Origin: Diaporthe sp. PMI_573
Lineage: Eukaryota; Ascomycota; Sordariomycetes; Diaporthales; Diaporthaceae
Assembly (NCBI GenBank): GCA_021399435.1
Contig: JAJTUP010000127.1
Location: 62,001 to 126,000, forward strand
Length of the DNA: 64,000 nucleotides
Direction of reading: 5' to 3'
Shown here: in pieces, positions 33,622 through 44,117 of the stretch
How the letters are laid out: every line of letters begins with the position of its first letter
Position numbering within the stretch: the first letter of the stretch is position 1
Program-made: the position numbers and the translations under genes
The notes under the pieces: model-generated
What the model saw: only the letters and a program-made list of their open reading frames with translations
The model's database searches: none
Told to the model about the DNA's origin: nothing

Positions 33622-34190
33622 AACGTCCCCCAAGCCGCCCGTCCCTCGCCGTCTGCCTCGTACCAGCGCCTCTCTCATCTCCAAGCCTCTGAAGTCTCAT
33701 TTCCCCCTCCGTTATTGCCTCCAGCAGTTGCCAGTTACACGCAAGAACAACGTCTGCCAATCCATCGTGCCTAATTTGATGTTCGTAGCCACACCGAGAA
33801 AGTCTTACCAGGGAGCCTACACACACAGCCCAGGACAAGCCGGCTGAGACAGGCTTCATTTTGAGTGTCAATGCTATGGGAGGCCTCCACAAAAATGGCC
33901 GGCCAAGTTGTCTTTCCTTTAGGGGAAAGCTCGAGCATTTCCCTACTGTGTAGCTGATCCCATCAGCCTAGTCATCGTATATCTTCCCCCATGGTGGTAT
34001 CGAAGGAGGCCGCCAAATGAACTTTAGCCCCAATGGATCCCACATGTGGGCTTGCGGAAGATGTTGCCAAACAAGGTCACAAACAGGTCCTCCGCTAGCC
34101 CGGCTCGAAATGCCCTCTCTGGCCTGACCGTCCCATGCCTGGCTGTGATGATCGCTAATACTTAAGGCAGCCGGTTCCCTCACGAAGCAC
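33622..34190. other. Gene-free stretch
   Basis: No motif-bearing frame is seen. It probably includes the promoter of the gene starting at 34266. Confidence 0.4.
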
Positions 34191-34265
34191 TTGCCTCGCC
34201 TTATCTCATTCCAACTTCTCTCCCCCAACAATTTCCCTCATCAACACCAAGAGCCGACCGCCGCC

Positions 34266-35501
34266 ATGGATCCTGAGGTCCTCTCTTGTGATGCCTTTTT
34301 TGAGGAAGCCGCTCCATCGCCTCCCATGACGTCCAGTAAGACATCGTGCACTCCCCTACCCGAGAAGCCTGACCAACCTGTGGAATACTGCCATCTGTTG
34401 CCTGGGAGACCGATGTCTGATGCAGTCCTGGACCTTCATTGTGCCTTCAACTTTCCACAGTTCTCTCCCTGCGAGCAGAAGCTTCGGACGGCAGACACTC
34501 CCTCTGTGACTGAGCTTGGCCAATTACACTTGGATCTGCTGCAGAAAAAGGGACCAGGACAATATGGCTTTGCTGGTATCTCTCACCATCATGTCGACGT
34601 CCTGCCATCACCACCCAGCACGGTCTATCTCAGAGATGGAGTTGGTGACGATTTTACATCCTGGCTTGATCAATGGCTCACAGACGACCCGTCTGGACGA
34701 CAGGAGAATCCGCCAGTCAGTTCCTGGTCAACCCTATTTTTGGCACCTGATCTGGACGAACAGTCGTACTGTGGTTCCCTAAACGCCCAAATCGCGGACC
34801 GCCTTGAGCTTGATGCGCTGCTTTTGGACGACGGTGTCTGGTTGACCGACTTGTGGTGGAATGCCGTGGCAGAAGTCAGCCTCGAATACACTCCTGATGG
34901 TAATCCCACGCCGGAAAGTGGTGGTGAGCAACAATGTTGTGAGAGGGGCGACCAGCACTGTTCTTGGGACTCCACCAATGAAGTCTTTGAGATCAGTCGC
35001 GCAGATTTCGAGGCCTCATCAAGACGGAAATACTACCCGCAGGCCCCCCCAAAGCGGCTACAGTCGACAAGGAAGGGAGGCCAAAGATCTAAGGTAACGC
35101 TCGGGAGACGAAGACTCAAGACACCAAGGCCGACAACATTTAGAAGGCCCCTATCCCCGCGATCAAAGACCAAGTCAATCAAATACGTTCGTCTGGAAGA
35201 AATCACTGATGAAAAAGGAGATCGCTACAAGTGGAATCGGCGGGCTGGTAAGAAAGGGTCCTGGGAGAACAGCAAAAAGGAATCCGTGGATGTCATGGTT
35301 CTTTTACGGGATTCAAAGGCGCGGCTCCAGATGAAGGTGCGGCCAGGTGGGGCCAAACTTCCCGTTGACATGGGCTGGAGCCATACAGACACCTGTTTCG
35401 AAGGTGAGGTGCAAGATGGCGGCAGGCTCCGTGTGTCTGAGGATGTTATGAATGAAATGTGTAAGGATCCTCAGCGAAAAGATCGCTTTCAGGCAATTTG
35501 A
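34266..35501 (+). CDS. Hypothetical basic nuclear-like protein
   Basis: A single-exon protein of 411 residues from an ATG in a good fungal start context (CCGCCATGG at 34266); the frame is open a further 75 bases upstream. The N-terminal half is acidic and Trp/Asp-rich (DDFTSWLDQWLTDDPS, LDALLLDDGVWLTDLWW). Residues about 255-330 are strongly basic (GRRRLKTPRPTTFRRPLSPR), resembling a nuclear-localisation region, and the C-terminus is mixed charge. This acidic-then-basic layout would suit a transcription-related protein, but no domain is recognised. There are no introns and no repeats. Confidence 0.55.
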   Translation: MDPEVLSCDAFFEEAAPSPPMTSSKTSCTPLPEKPDQPVEYCHLLPGRPMSDAVLDLHCAFNFPQFSPCEQKLRTADTPSVTELGQLHLDLLQKKGPGQYGFAGISHHHVDVLPSPPSTVYLRDGVGDDFTSWLDQWLTDDPSGRQENPPVSSWSTLFLAPDLDEQSYCGSLNAQIADRLELDALLLDDGVWLTDLWWNAVAEVSLEYTPDGNPTPESGGEQQCCERGDQHCSWDSTNEVFEISRADFEASSRRKYYPQAPPKRLQSTRKGGQRSKVTLGRRRLKTPRPTTFRRPLSPRSKTKSIKYVRLEEITDEKGDRYKWNRRAGKKGSWENSKKESVDVMVLLRDSKARLQMKVRPGGAKLPVDMGWSHTDTCFEGEVQDGGRLRVSEDVMNEMCKDPQRKDRFQAI

Positions 35502-36600
35502 CACTTCGGGTAAGGTGTAGATACTTCCATGTAGCCGTGTTGTTTTAGCGAAGATTACGGCATGATTATGGTGGGTTTTATCTTTGACATGTGCCAGACA
35601 GATTCTAAATACAGTTAAGAGCATAAGTGGCTTCCGCTTTTGAACATTTGTCTACTTTCTAAAAGTGGCCCACTTAGTGTTATTCTGTTTGATGTACACA
35701 CTGTGCACACCAATGAACATAGCTAAGTTACTTAGAGTTATGCATTATGGTTAATGGCTAGAAGTAACCTGGCAAAAACTAGCACTGTAGGCTTTGGACC
35801 AATATCATTGGCCATGGGTGTTGTACTTGTTGAAACTTTGGGGTACCTGCAGAAGCTAGTACTTTTGTTGGGTTCCATCTCAAATGTGTTTCTCTGGTGT
35901 ACCCTTTGATACTCAGTCTCGAAGAACACCTCCTCGACTGGTCGAGAATGAGAAGGCCATATGCAGTCAAAAAGACAGGATTTTGATCACGTATTTGTCG
36001 CGTCTCTACTTCGCTGCCTACCAACCTCCCTCCACATTCCTACACCAGGAGAACAAGAAAAACAACAACACAGCAACTTTCCCTGCCCACTCATGTATAA
36101 CCAATTGACAAGTCTTATGCTGAGGGCTACTTTATCATGGGATCGTCTGAGATCCAGAGATCGCAAGGAGCGTAAGGCCCTTCAAAATCCGTAAGATAAA
36201 ACGATGTCCATAGACGCATGGCTTGAGTACCGGTAGAGAGGTGTGTGTGTGCGGTGAACCACAGCACAGCACGCGTGCGACCCGAGCCCAAGGCTTGATC
36301 GCCCTGCCTGACTTTCGCATGTTTCCCATGGAAGCTGTTGTATTGGCACTACGTACGAAGATTCTAAGCTTGAGGAGGGGAGAAGAAAGAAAAGAAACTC
36401 GCGATGTGCGACGCGTTGGAGAAGTTTAATAACCGTGGTCCGTGCCTGTCGCAGGGGCCAGCCCCCCCTGCCAGCACCTTGTGGTGGTGTCAGCCCGTCT
36501 AGTGGTGACAACCGCCACACCTAGGATCAGCAGCTGGCGCCCCGCCATCCAATTTCGAAGTTTTCGCAGCCTCAACCGTAGGCCGTCTCATTCGCTGAGT
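35502..36600. other. Intergenic stretch
   Basis: No supported gene. The pyrimidine-rich part 36440-36600 leads to a likely 5' UTR intron (GTAAGTACC at about 36601 to TTCCAG at about 36655) of the BTB-bromodomain gene. Confidence 0.4.
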
Positions 36601-36839
36601 AAGTACCACATACCCTCGTCGGCCCGAACTCGTTTGAAACTTGGATCTATTCCAGTTTGAAAGTCATCCTGATGTTGGCGCTGGCGCTGAGAGGAGGCGA
36701 CAGTGCGAGGGCAGCGAGCGGCTCCACGGTGTCCAGATCCTCAGTAGCCCGTACGAGCACCATCGTCAGGGCGGCAAACAATATCCGCCCGCAGAAGGGA
36801 CCCGAACATCAGTACATTCACCTTCACTTCCCACTACCC

Positions 36840-38280
36840 ATGATGGATGCGCCACCGGCAGAACGCCCTTTGGCTCTTGGTGCTGGAGCTGTTCCGCAGG
36901 CTCCAGTCGCACCATCTGGCACTCAGGGCAGTGCCATCATTGCAGCCGCCTCGAACCCATCACAGCCCACCAGTGTCCCTAAGCCCATCAGTTTCTCATG
37001 GTTGGAGCCGCATCCGGAGCTTGTGGTGATCCTGGTTGGTCCAGATGAGATTCCATTCGGCTTGCAGAAGGACTTTCTCTGCGCAAAGTCGTCTTACTAC
37101 CGCGACAAATTTGCTAATGTCGACGGTGTCGAGTACGTCGAGCGGTTGCCTAACTGCCCCGTCGAAGTGTTCGGTATTGTACAAAATTTCATGTACACTG
37201 GTGCGGTCATACCTGATGACAACACCTTGCCATCATACGAAATTCTGATCAGAGTCTGGAAGCTGGGACACAAGCGTCGCATAGATGGTCTCTGTGACCA
37301 TACGCTCGAGGCCATGGTTCAGGTACGGCAGGCTACCTCGAGCGTCCCTTCCACTCCGCTCCTGCTGCAGGCGTGGAAGGACACTCCAGCAGGGTGCTCC
37401 ATCCGGAAGCTGCTCCTGAACTGGGCGACAGACTACATACACACCTCCGACTGCAAGGCTGAGTTCGCCAGATCGTTGCCTCAAGACATTCTCAGCGAGC
37501 TGGTCGTCGCGATGGTTCCATCAAACACGTCTCCGCTAGCCCAGCTCAGTGGTGATTTCCGGCATCCGAAGCCTGCGCATCCCCGGCAAAAGCAAGTCCA
37601 TTATGTCGATCTAGACGGAAATGAGGCGCCAGAATCTCTGTATCCAGTCAAGAAGCACCGCCGTTTTGAACCACTTCCGCATGCTACACAAGCTCCGAAG
37701 GCAGTTGTTCGTCAGCCAAAGGCACTGCCGCCTCTGCCGACGCCTACAGCTCGGCATCGCTCTAACGGTGCGGCGGATGGTCACCAAGACTTCACTACTG
37801 CTCAGAAGCTTTATTTTTGTTCAGACCTCCTGAGTAAAATGGTATCAGGGCCTGGTAAGATTCCCACTCTATAATGCAAGAAGAGGGCGGAGTTATCGGG
37901 CTGGTCATACCAAGGTTTTCATAACACTCCACAAAGATGTAGAGGTCTATGAGTACTAATAGTATACAGGATTTTGGCCACGTCTAGTTCGTCCTTTCAA
38001 GGAGCCAGTCGACGCCGTTATTGACAATGTTCCGGACTACTTCGAGAAGGTGACCAAGCCAATGGACCTCAGAACTATGAAGAATAAAATGGATCAAGGG
38101 CTGTACACCAGCGATGAGGAGTTTCTGGCAGACATGAATCAAATTTTTACCAATTGCAAGATATACTGGAAGCCGACCGACAACGTCTACATGGCATGCG
38201 AGCAACTCGAGAAGGCTTTTCTTGGAAGGTACTCCCAGATGAATAAGTGGCTTGTGAAGCTCGAAGGCCGAGAGAACTAA
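36840..38280 (+). CDS. BTB/POZ plus bromodomain fusion protein
   Basis: Two exons, 36840-37854 and 37970-38280, give 441 residues. The 115-nt intron (GTAAGA, branch TACTAAT, CAG) joins in phase to GFWPRLVRPFKEP. I chose the ATG at 36840; the frame is open further upstream. Residues about 55-170 form a BTB fold (PELVVILVGPDEIPFGLQKD, FGIVQNFMYTGAVI, LIRVWKLGHKRRIDGLCDH), a dimer/adaptor domain. A linker with KKHRRFEPLPH follows. Residues about 335-435 are a bromodomain (VDAVIDNVPDYFEKVTKPMD, EEFLADMNQIFTNCKIYW). The position of the acetyl-lysine-contacting Asn (YN in YNKP-type domains) is Trp here (IYWKP), so ligand binding may be lost or altered. Likely nuclear; role unknown. Confidence 0.8.
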
Positions 38281-38613
38281 GGTGTTTCCAAACCTAATGG
38301 AGAAGGTTTGAGAAAATATGGCTCGGCGCATGGCAAGCCCTGGGCAAACACCTTAAAGTGTGAGGGTCTTACGCGCCAACCACAGACGCCAGAGTTTATG
38401 ACCGCACCACAGCTGCTACCGACCCATTTCCACACGGCCACTTCCTTATTGTCAACCCTTGTCACAACGGCAATACCGATTCCGGCCGCCGACATACCAA
38501 CTGTGTCAATAATTGGTACACCTCTTTCGAAATCGCCTCTTGAGCACGAAGTAGATAGGATTCTTTGTCTCGGCTTCCACGGCATTTACATCGGCTCCTC
38601 CTTTACTTCTTTT

Positions 38614-39248
38614 AGGAACACCTGTATCGACAGACACATAACACTACCAAAGTCTCGAGAAAAGAATCTGGACAAGATCTTCTAAATCGAGATATATCCG
38701 CTGCTCAAAGAAGATTCTTATCACAAGGCTATCGCTGCATACGAAACATCAGAGACCTCGCACAAGAATATCGTCACCGTTTGGTTACTGAAGCCAACTC
38801 AAGGGGCGCTCGGTTGCGTGCCCTTCGTGTGTCACCAGCTCCTGAGCACCCTGCGAGACCTGAGGCTTGGAGCATTGGCTCGCCCCATCAGAGAGACAAG
38901 ACTGCAGCGTCGACACAAGACAATGGAAAGTCTTCACTGACTCCCGAAACACTCGGAGATAGGAGTGAAAGTCCAGAACGCGAGCAAGACATGGTATCAA
39001 GCGGTGATAGCGGAGAAGAACAGAAAGACCAGCATGATGACAATTTCAGTGTAGGAACCAGCTTTTGTGACTCTTTCAATCGAAAACTCCGCTTGCATAG
39101 GCGTCGTCAACCGCAACAAGACACAGATTATCGTCCAAAAAAAAGAATCAGAAGGGGTGATCATGAAGCTCAAGAGGCACGGGTCGCGAAAGTCGAAGGC
39201 GACAGATTGACAAAGAGAGTCAAGATGACGGGCAAAAAACGGGTTTAG
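38614..39248 (+). CDS. Basic low-complexity protein, probable 3' exon
   Basis: From a good 3' splice site (TTCTTTTAG ending at 38615) the frame is open to 39248: EHLYRQTHNTTK, AAQRRFLSQGYRCIRNIRDL, then an acidic/Ser region (SESPEREQDMVSSGDSGEEQ) and a basic end (RPKKRIRRGDHEAQEARVAK). No start codon lies in this exon; the upstream exon is probably within 38300-38560, where an open frame ends. A nuclear protein is suggested by composition only. Confidence 0.35.
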
Positions 39249-39427
39249 AGAATTATGTTTCATTCTTCCACTTTAGTGGTGGTATCCTTCAGGATTATCC
39301 CTCCTTATAGTGCCCTCACCCACGCGTCCACAATCCCTCTTAAATCAGCGAGTACATGTTGACCACGAAGTCGCTAAGTAGTTGTGGATACTAAGAGCCC
39401 GTACGTATCAACTAGCCAAGAAAAAGC

Positions 39428-40065
39428 CTAGCATGAACGGCACTGTGCATGCAACAATTTTCGATCCTGCTGCACACCTGCCGAGTTTGGTTTACACCTT
39501 TGACGTTGTAGGTGACCATTGCGTGCTGTTACACGTGAAAACCCAGCTTCACATTTTGGGCAGCGGAACTTAGGCGCCTGTCCGGACTTTTCTCGTTGGT
39601 GGCGGATGAGGTTGCTGCATGTGGAGAACTGACGGCCATTGCAGCCGTGCTCCCAACACTGTGGCTTGGGCTTACGGGCGACAGTGTTGCTGTGCGGAGA
39701 CTCTCCCTTCATTCGCATAGTTGGCGTACGGTTGCCATTGGCCGAAACGGCATCATTGAACTTGTATCTAACACGTAAATCAGTTCCAAAGTCAATAAAC
39801 AATAATACATCTAATAGTATTACCCATAATACAAGGGCACTAGGGCTGGATTTAAATAAGATAGGTATATATATGTTTGTTGATAAAATGGGTTAGGGAT
39901 TATCATTTGGTTTGGAACCGTAAACGGTGGCGCATAGCTAAGGGCTATCCCATCTTGAGCAGCAGTCATTGGGCTGATACACTGGGCCGCTGGGACATGA
40001 AATGGAACTTCGGGTCCTTGAGTTTCGATTGTTGCCTGGTCCTGCTGCCACTGCCCTGTAGGCAT
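39428..40065 (-). CDS. C2H2-like zinc-finger protein
   Basis: Two exons, 40065-39824 and 39767-39428, give 193 residues; the 56-nt intron (GTAATA to GTTAG) joins LYYG to YKFNDAV in phase. The start is the ATG at 40065. The N-terminus is Pro/Gln-rich. The C-terminal half has two Cys/His units: CWEHGCNGRQFSTCSNLIRH and CPKCEAGFSRVTARNGHLQR, the second ending in a Cys instead of a second His. This pair is a conserved arrangement in filamentous fungi and should bind DNA. An unusual feature is that the first unit lacks a clear second zinc-binding His. Confidence 0.6.
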
Positions 40066-40089
40066 AGTGATTGAATCTCGCTTCCGCAA

Positions 40090-40748
40090 TATGAATGTAC
40101 TATATTTATCGGCTTCCGTTCCATGAATGTGAATGCCGACAACCAGAAAGGTGACGGAGAAGAGAAGAAGTGCGATTAATTAAACCTGCTCCTGCAGCGT
40201 ATACAGTACAGTACAAGAAAGATTCAGATGAATCAGACTGGCGCACACTGGCATATGGTACAGTACATAAAGTTGCTAAATATATCCTGATAGGGCTTTA
40301 CAGAAGGCCTGTACTTCTGCTACCAGCCACAATTTTCAGACTGTAGTACAGTACAACAATATGTTATATAAGCACCACACTTCTTTTGGAACTAAATGGT
40401 ATTTTCCTATAGTACTTCTTATATATATCGCACTGTGTCAAGGCTTCCAACACCACGTGAGCCTTTTGAACCTGGTTAGACTCCTTAATATTCGTACTTA
40501 GACCAAGCCTCCCGTAAATAACGCAATAAACCTTAACGAAAGACAATGCATTATGGCATTGATCGGGGTTTAAATAGTTTGCACGTCGTACCTTTCTGCT
40601 ATGCTCTGTACTTGTGTCATCGAAGAGGTTATCACAAAGTACGATCATAGAACATGGTAGGAAAGCGTTTAAATCCAACGGAAGCATAAATACACATCAC
40701 GATCTTCCTTTCACAGAGCTCTAAGAAGATTCTGACACTTCTCTTCTT
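40090..40748. other. Intergenic stretch rich in TACAGTAC
   Basis: No supported gene (a minus-strand frame at 40364-40687 shows no motif). TACAGTAC occurs at about 40205, 40259 and 40345. The stretch separates the divergent zinc-finger and bZIP genes. Confidence 0.4.
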
Positions 40749-40763
40749 GTGCCTACCCCCAGA

Positions 40764-41099
40764 ATGTCTACAACCATGGCGACGACCTTTTACTGCCCAT
40801 TCCAACTACTTACACCTAGTTATAACTTCTCTCATTCTCAGTACTCAAGTTGGTCGGTGAGCATTCCAGAGCTTGTATCTTTGAGCCAGGTTCCAAGCAT
40901 CAATAGCGCGCATAGCAGCTTAGCGCGGCCCAATGAGGATTGGACTAAGGTCAGAGACAAGGCTGAACGCCGGCGCATACAGAATCGTATTGCCCAGCGA
41001 TTATACCGTAAGCGATCATCTGCATCGCCCGGCCGTGTTGCATACGTGACTAACTATGCTGTAGGAAACAAGCTCAAAGAGCGCATGGCAAATCGGTAG
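40764..41099 (+). CDS. Short bZIP-type protein, probably truncated
   Basis: From the ATG at 40764 it reads a Ser/Tyr-rich N-terminus and then an AP-1-like basic region (DKAERRRIQNRIAQRLYRKR). Splicing out a 57-nt intron (41008-41064, GTAAGC, branch CTAAC, GTAG) turns the end into LYRNKLKERMANR, which matches the usual basic-to-zipper transition better than the unspliced form. Because 57 is a multiple of three, both forms stay open. Either way the protein stops at 41099 before a leucine zipper. The sequence after the stop, shifted by one base, looks like the expected continuation (VEGRQG), so a frameshift may have cut the zipper off. Confidence 0.5.
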   Translation: MSTTMATTFYCPFQLLTPSYNFSHSQYSSWSVSIPELVSLSQVPSINSAHSSLARPNEDWTKVRDKAERRRIQNRIAQRLYRKRSSASPGRVAYVTNYAVGNKLKERMANR

Positions 41100-41689
41100 A
41101 AGGGCGACAAGGCTCACGTAGGAAGAAATCGAAATTCAAACAATACATCTTTGCATTCGTTTAAGCCGAGTCACCAGTCGTTGAGCTGCACAGAACGTAA
41201 AGCAGCAAGAGATGTAATTGAGGGGAGGGATACAGGGATAAGGTATCCAGTTCGCGGAACCGGCACGTGTGAGTAATAGATTAAATGCAATGATAGCTCT
41301 AACGACACCATGAAACGGGTCCAAGGTACCTCGAGTATCAAAATAAAAGGTACAAACGGAGACGGAGACGGAGAGAGATAGTTTTAGATCAATACGGCAA
41401 TGGAAAAGTTCCTGTCACTAACAATGCTGTGTTTCTATTAAACTTTTGACCATGAGCATTTTCAGTCTTCGATGTGGAGGAGTTACTCGCTGCTAATAAG
41501 GAGAAGTTTCGCAGTGATCATGTTATGGCTGCCACCAAATGGCAGCTCTTAGAGATGACTGATCTGGTCTTCCTCCACCCATGGCTTGCCGAGCACGACA
41601 AACAGAATCAGCTAAATCGGGAATCGAACCCGAGCCTCTCGGCTTCTTTGGCTGTTCAATCGTAGGTACACCAGTTAGCATCACAGCAC

Positions 41690-41990
41690 AATGCTGCATA
41701 CAATTTGATTACCAAAACTTGGATAGGTCAAGACAAGCAACTTGCAACACAAGCCACCGTCATCAAGATGTTACGAGATCTTACTCAGGCTATACCTAAT
41801 TATATTTTGGTCCTAGACGGCCTCAACAAGTATACCTAGATGACAGAGAGGCATAGTGGCTACAACTCGATTGCTGGCTTCCTAGAAACCATTGTACAAG
41901 CACTTAACGATACGTCCGCCAGAGTACTCATTGTTAGCCGCGATAAAGCTAAGATTCGATATCACGCGTGGAACCGATGCCGCATGATAT
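41690..41990 (+). pseudogene. NACHT ATPase relic
   Basis: The region reads YILVLDGLNKYT (a Walker B-like motif), a stop, then IAGFLETIVQALNDTSARVL and IVSRDKAKIRYHA, the order found in NACHT domains of fungal NOD-like receptors. Walker A is not seen. Stops interrupt it. Confidence 0.55.
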
Positions 41991-42199
41991 GCACGGCGTG
42001 GGTGGCCGGGAATTACACGCCCGCTAATTCCCCTTCCATTTCTGCACCGGAGTTGACGGCCTCAAGAACTAACGCAGTCAACTCAACAAGCCCAGCTATT
42101 TGGATTGGACGAAGACGTATTCCTCGATTTCACAACTAAAGCAAGAGCAATTGCTTCCTACCCGTCCATGGCCGGCAAGAAACACAATAGGGACGAATA

Positions 42200-42655
42200 T
42201 GGATTGAAGAGTAGGGGGACAAAGCGAGTCGAAGTATGGCACATCACCCAAACAACGAGGCGGAGGAGAGCTATGACTGGTCCCACATTCTCGTCCCAGG
42301 CGAGCTGAAAAGCAATCCGCGAGAGGACAATCATAGTAGCACCTGGCTCGACCTCGTAAGATATGCTCGGGAGATATTCAGCGCACAAGACACGCGGCGG
42401 TTCATTCTGGGATTTACCCTCTGCGGATCAATCATGCGACTGTGGGAATTTGATCGGCTTGGGGTAGTCGGGTCTACGCCATTTGATATCAACAAGGAAG
42501 GCGAGAGGTTCGTTTCGGTGGTCTTGGGATACTTGTGGATGTCGGAGGAAGAGTTAGGGTATGATTCTATGCAGTTCTCCGACTTTGTTAACTCCAGTTG
42601 CTTCGAAGATGGTTGGGTAGTAACTCCTCTACCCGCTCGAGACGATCCAGAGTAA
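42200..42655 (+). pseudogene. FunK1 fungal protein kinase fragment
   Basis: The frame from 42236 has YDWSHILVPGELKSNP, then DTRRFILGFTLCGSIMRLWE and FDRLGVVGSTPFDINKEGER, FVSVVLGYLWMSEEELGYD. These are hallmark blocks of the N-terminal half of FunK1 kinases. The frame ends at 42655, and the catalytic kinase motifs (HRD, DFG equivalents) are absent downstream, so no active kinase can be made. Confidence 0.75.
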
Positions 42656-43550
42656 GCCGCTTCCACTTCTCTGTCTCAAACAAAAGGGTGGGCTTTGTAT
42701 GCGGTTCAGACATTGTCTTTGTGGGCGAGATTACTAAATAGTTGATGAAAGGTGGAACAGGTCGACAGGAGAGTCCAAACGGCGAAATGGGTATTGCTCC
42801 GCCAGTTGCTCCTCGCCTATCGCGAGCATTGGTATAGAAGCTTGATCCCATTCTCCAAAGTCGTCTCTACCTCGCACTGCGGTTCTTTCATTAATGTCTG
42901 CCTGGTTGCCCCATCAGCAGGAGCTGATGAGAAGCCAGCCATGGTACTTGGTGGGCTTTATGAGGAGCTGTTGCTGTTGAGGTTGGAGTTGTAGAAGGCG
43001 CGGTCTTTCCAAATACGAGCCACATTGAACCACCAGATCTCTCCACTTTTCCTTTGAATACAGAGTTCAATTGGCTTCTGCCACTGACAGGGGGTTGGAC
43101 GAATTTGGTGAATTAACACGGGTAGGTCACATAACGCTCAGTGCCTTTATTTCTACCCTCCTCATCGCTGCACACCAATGGTGACCCCTCAAAGTCCTAG
43201 CCCAGGTCGTTAAGCGGTAAGGGAAGGCAAGCCCCTGGCAGTTCAAGGCGGCATCTTATTTACAGAACGTGACCTTTGTGCTGTGGAGCTGTTGACGACT
43301 AGATGTTCGGACCTATCGCGTGCCCCGCCTTTCCAACTAGCTCGAGGCCCTCTTTGGAAGCCCCGCTGGGACTGTACAAGCCTTACTCGTCTGTGTTTAC
43401 CCAAGTACCTTGCAGGTTGGCCAGTTCGCCGAGCGCAAACCAGGACTCGCCATTCCAGCTTGCCAAAGTTAGCCCTACGGCTTCGCGAAAAAGAGAACGG
43501 TTGGCAAGTTTTGCAGCAACGACTGCGACATCTCCCAGAAGGGGATCCTT

Positions 43551-44117
43551 TTGGTCTGCTGCGAGCTCGTATCCACCACGTTGTGCTCGGCGGATGGCCA
43601 GCGGCTCGCCTCGGGCTCGGGGGATAACACGGTTAAGGTGTGGGATGCGGCAACGGGCGCATATATGCAGACGCTCGAGGGCCATGGCCTTCCGGTGACG
43701 TCAGCAGCCTTCTCGGCGGATGGCCAGCGGCTCGCCTCAGGCTCGCACGATAAGACGGTCAAGGTGTGGGATGTAGCAACGGGCGCGTGCGCGCAGACGC
43801 TTGAGATTGACCGGGTGATTACCCACCTTTCATTCGATCCGATGACAAACTCTCTCCTCTCTACCGACATTGGACTTCTGAACCTGGATCTCCCGGCTCT
43901 ACCGCCTGCCATCGACAATCAGTCGACTGACGCAACCTTACGGGGTGATCGCCACTCTGGCTGGGGTATAAGCACCGACGGTCTATGGATTGTAAAAGAT
44001 GGAAAGGGGATGCTTTGGCTACCTCCGGAGTGTCGCGCGTCAAAATCGGCTGTGGTGGGATCAACGGTCGCTATCGGCTGTCGTTCAGGCCGTGTACTGG
44101 TGATGAAGTTCTCTTAG
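43551..44117 (+). pseudogene. WD40 tail of a fungal NLR-type protein
   Basis: It reads two WD40 repeats (SADGQRLASGSGDNTVKVWD, SADGQRLASGSHDKTVKVWD) followed by the C-terminal segment ISTDGLWIVKDGKGMLWLPP, typical of NACHT-WD40 proteins. The near-identity of the two repeats indicates a young repeat array. No start or upstream NACHT is attached, so it is the 3' end of a truncated gene; the NACHT scrap at 41.7 kb may be from the same ancestor. Upstream 42656-43550 shows only broken frames. Confidence 0.65.

Noticed and set aside
41595..41670. tRNA-like segment on the minus strand with a perfect T-arm/B-box (GGTTCGATTCCC)
   Set aside because: The acceptor stem pairs imperfectly, and no convincing anticodon stem-loop or A-box could be found. 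It may be a tRNA relic but is not supported as a gene.
42752..43627. Continuation of the FunK1 kinase or start of the WD40 gene
   Set aside because: Frames in this stretch carry no kinase catalytic motifs and no NACHT motifs; they are short and overlap on both strands.
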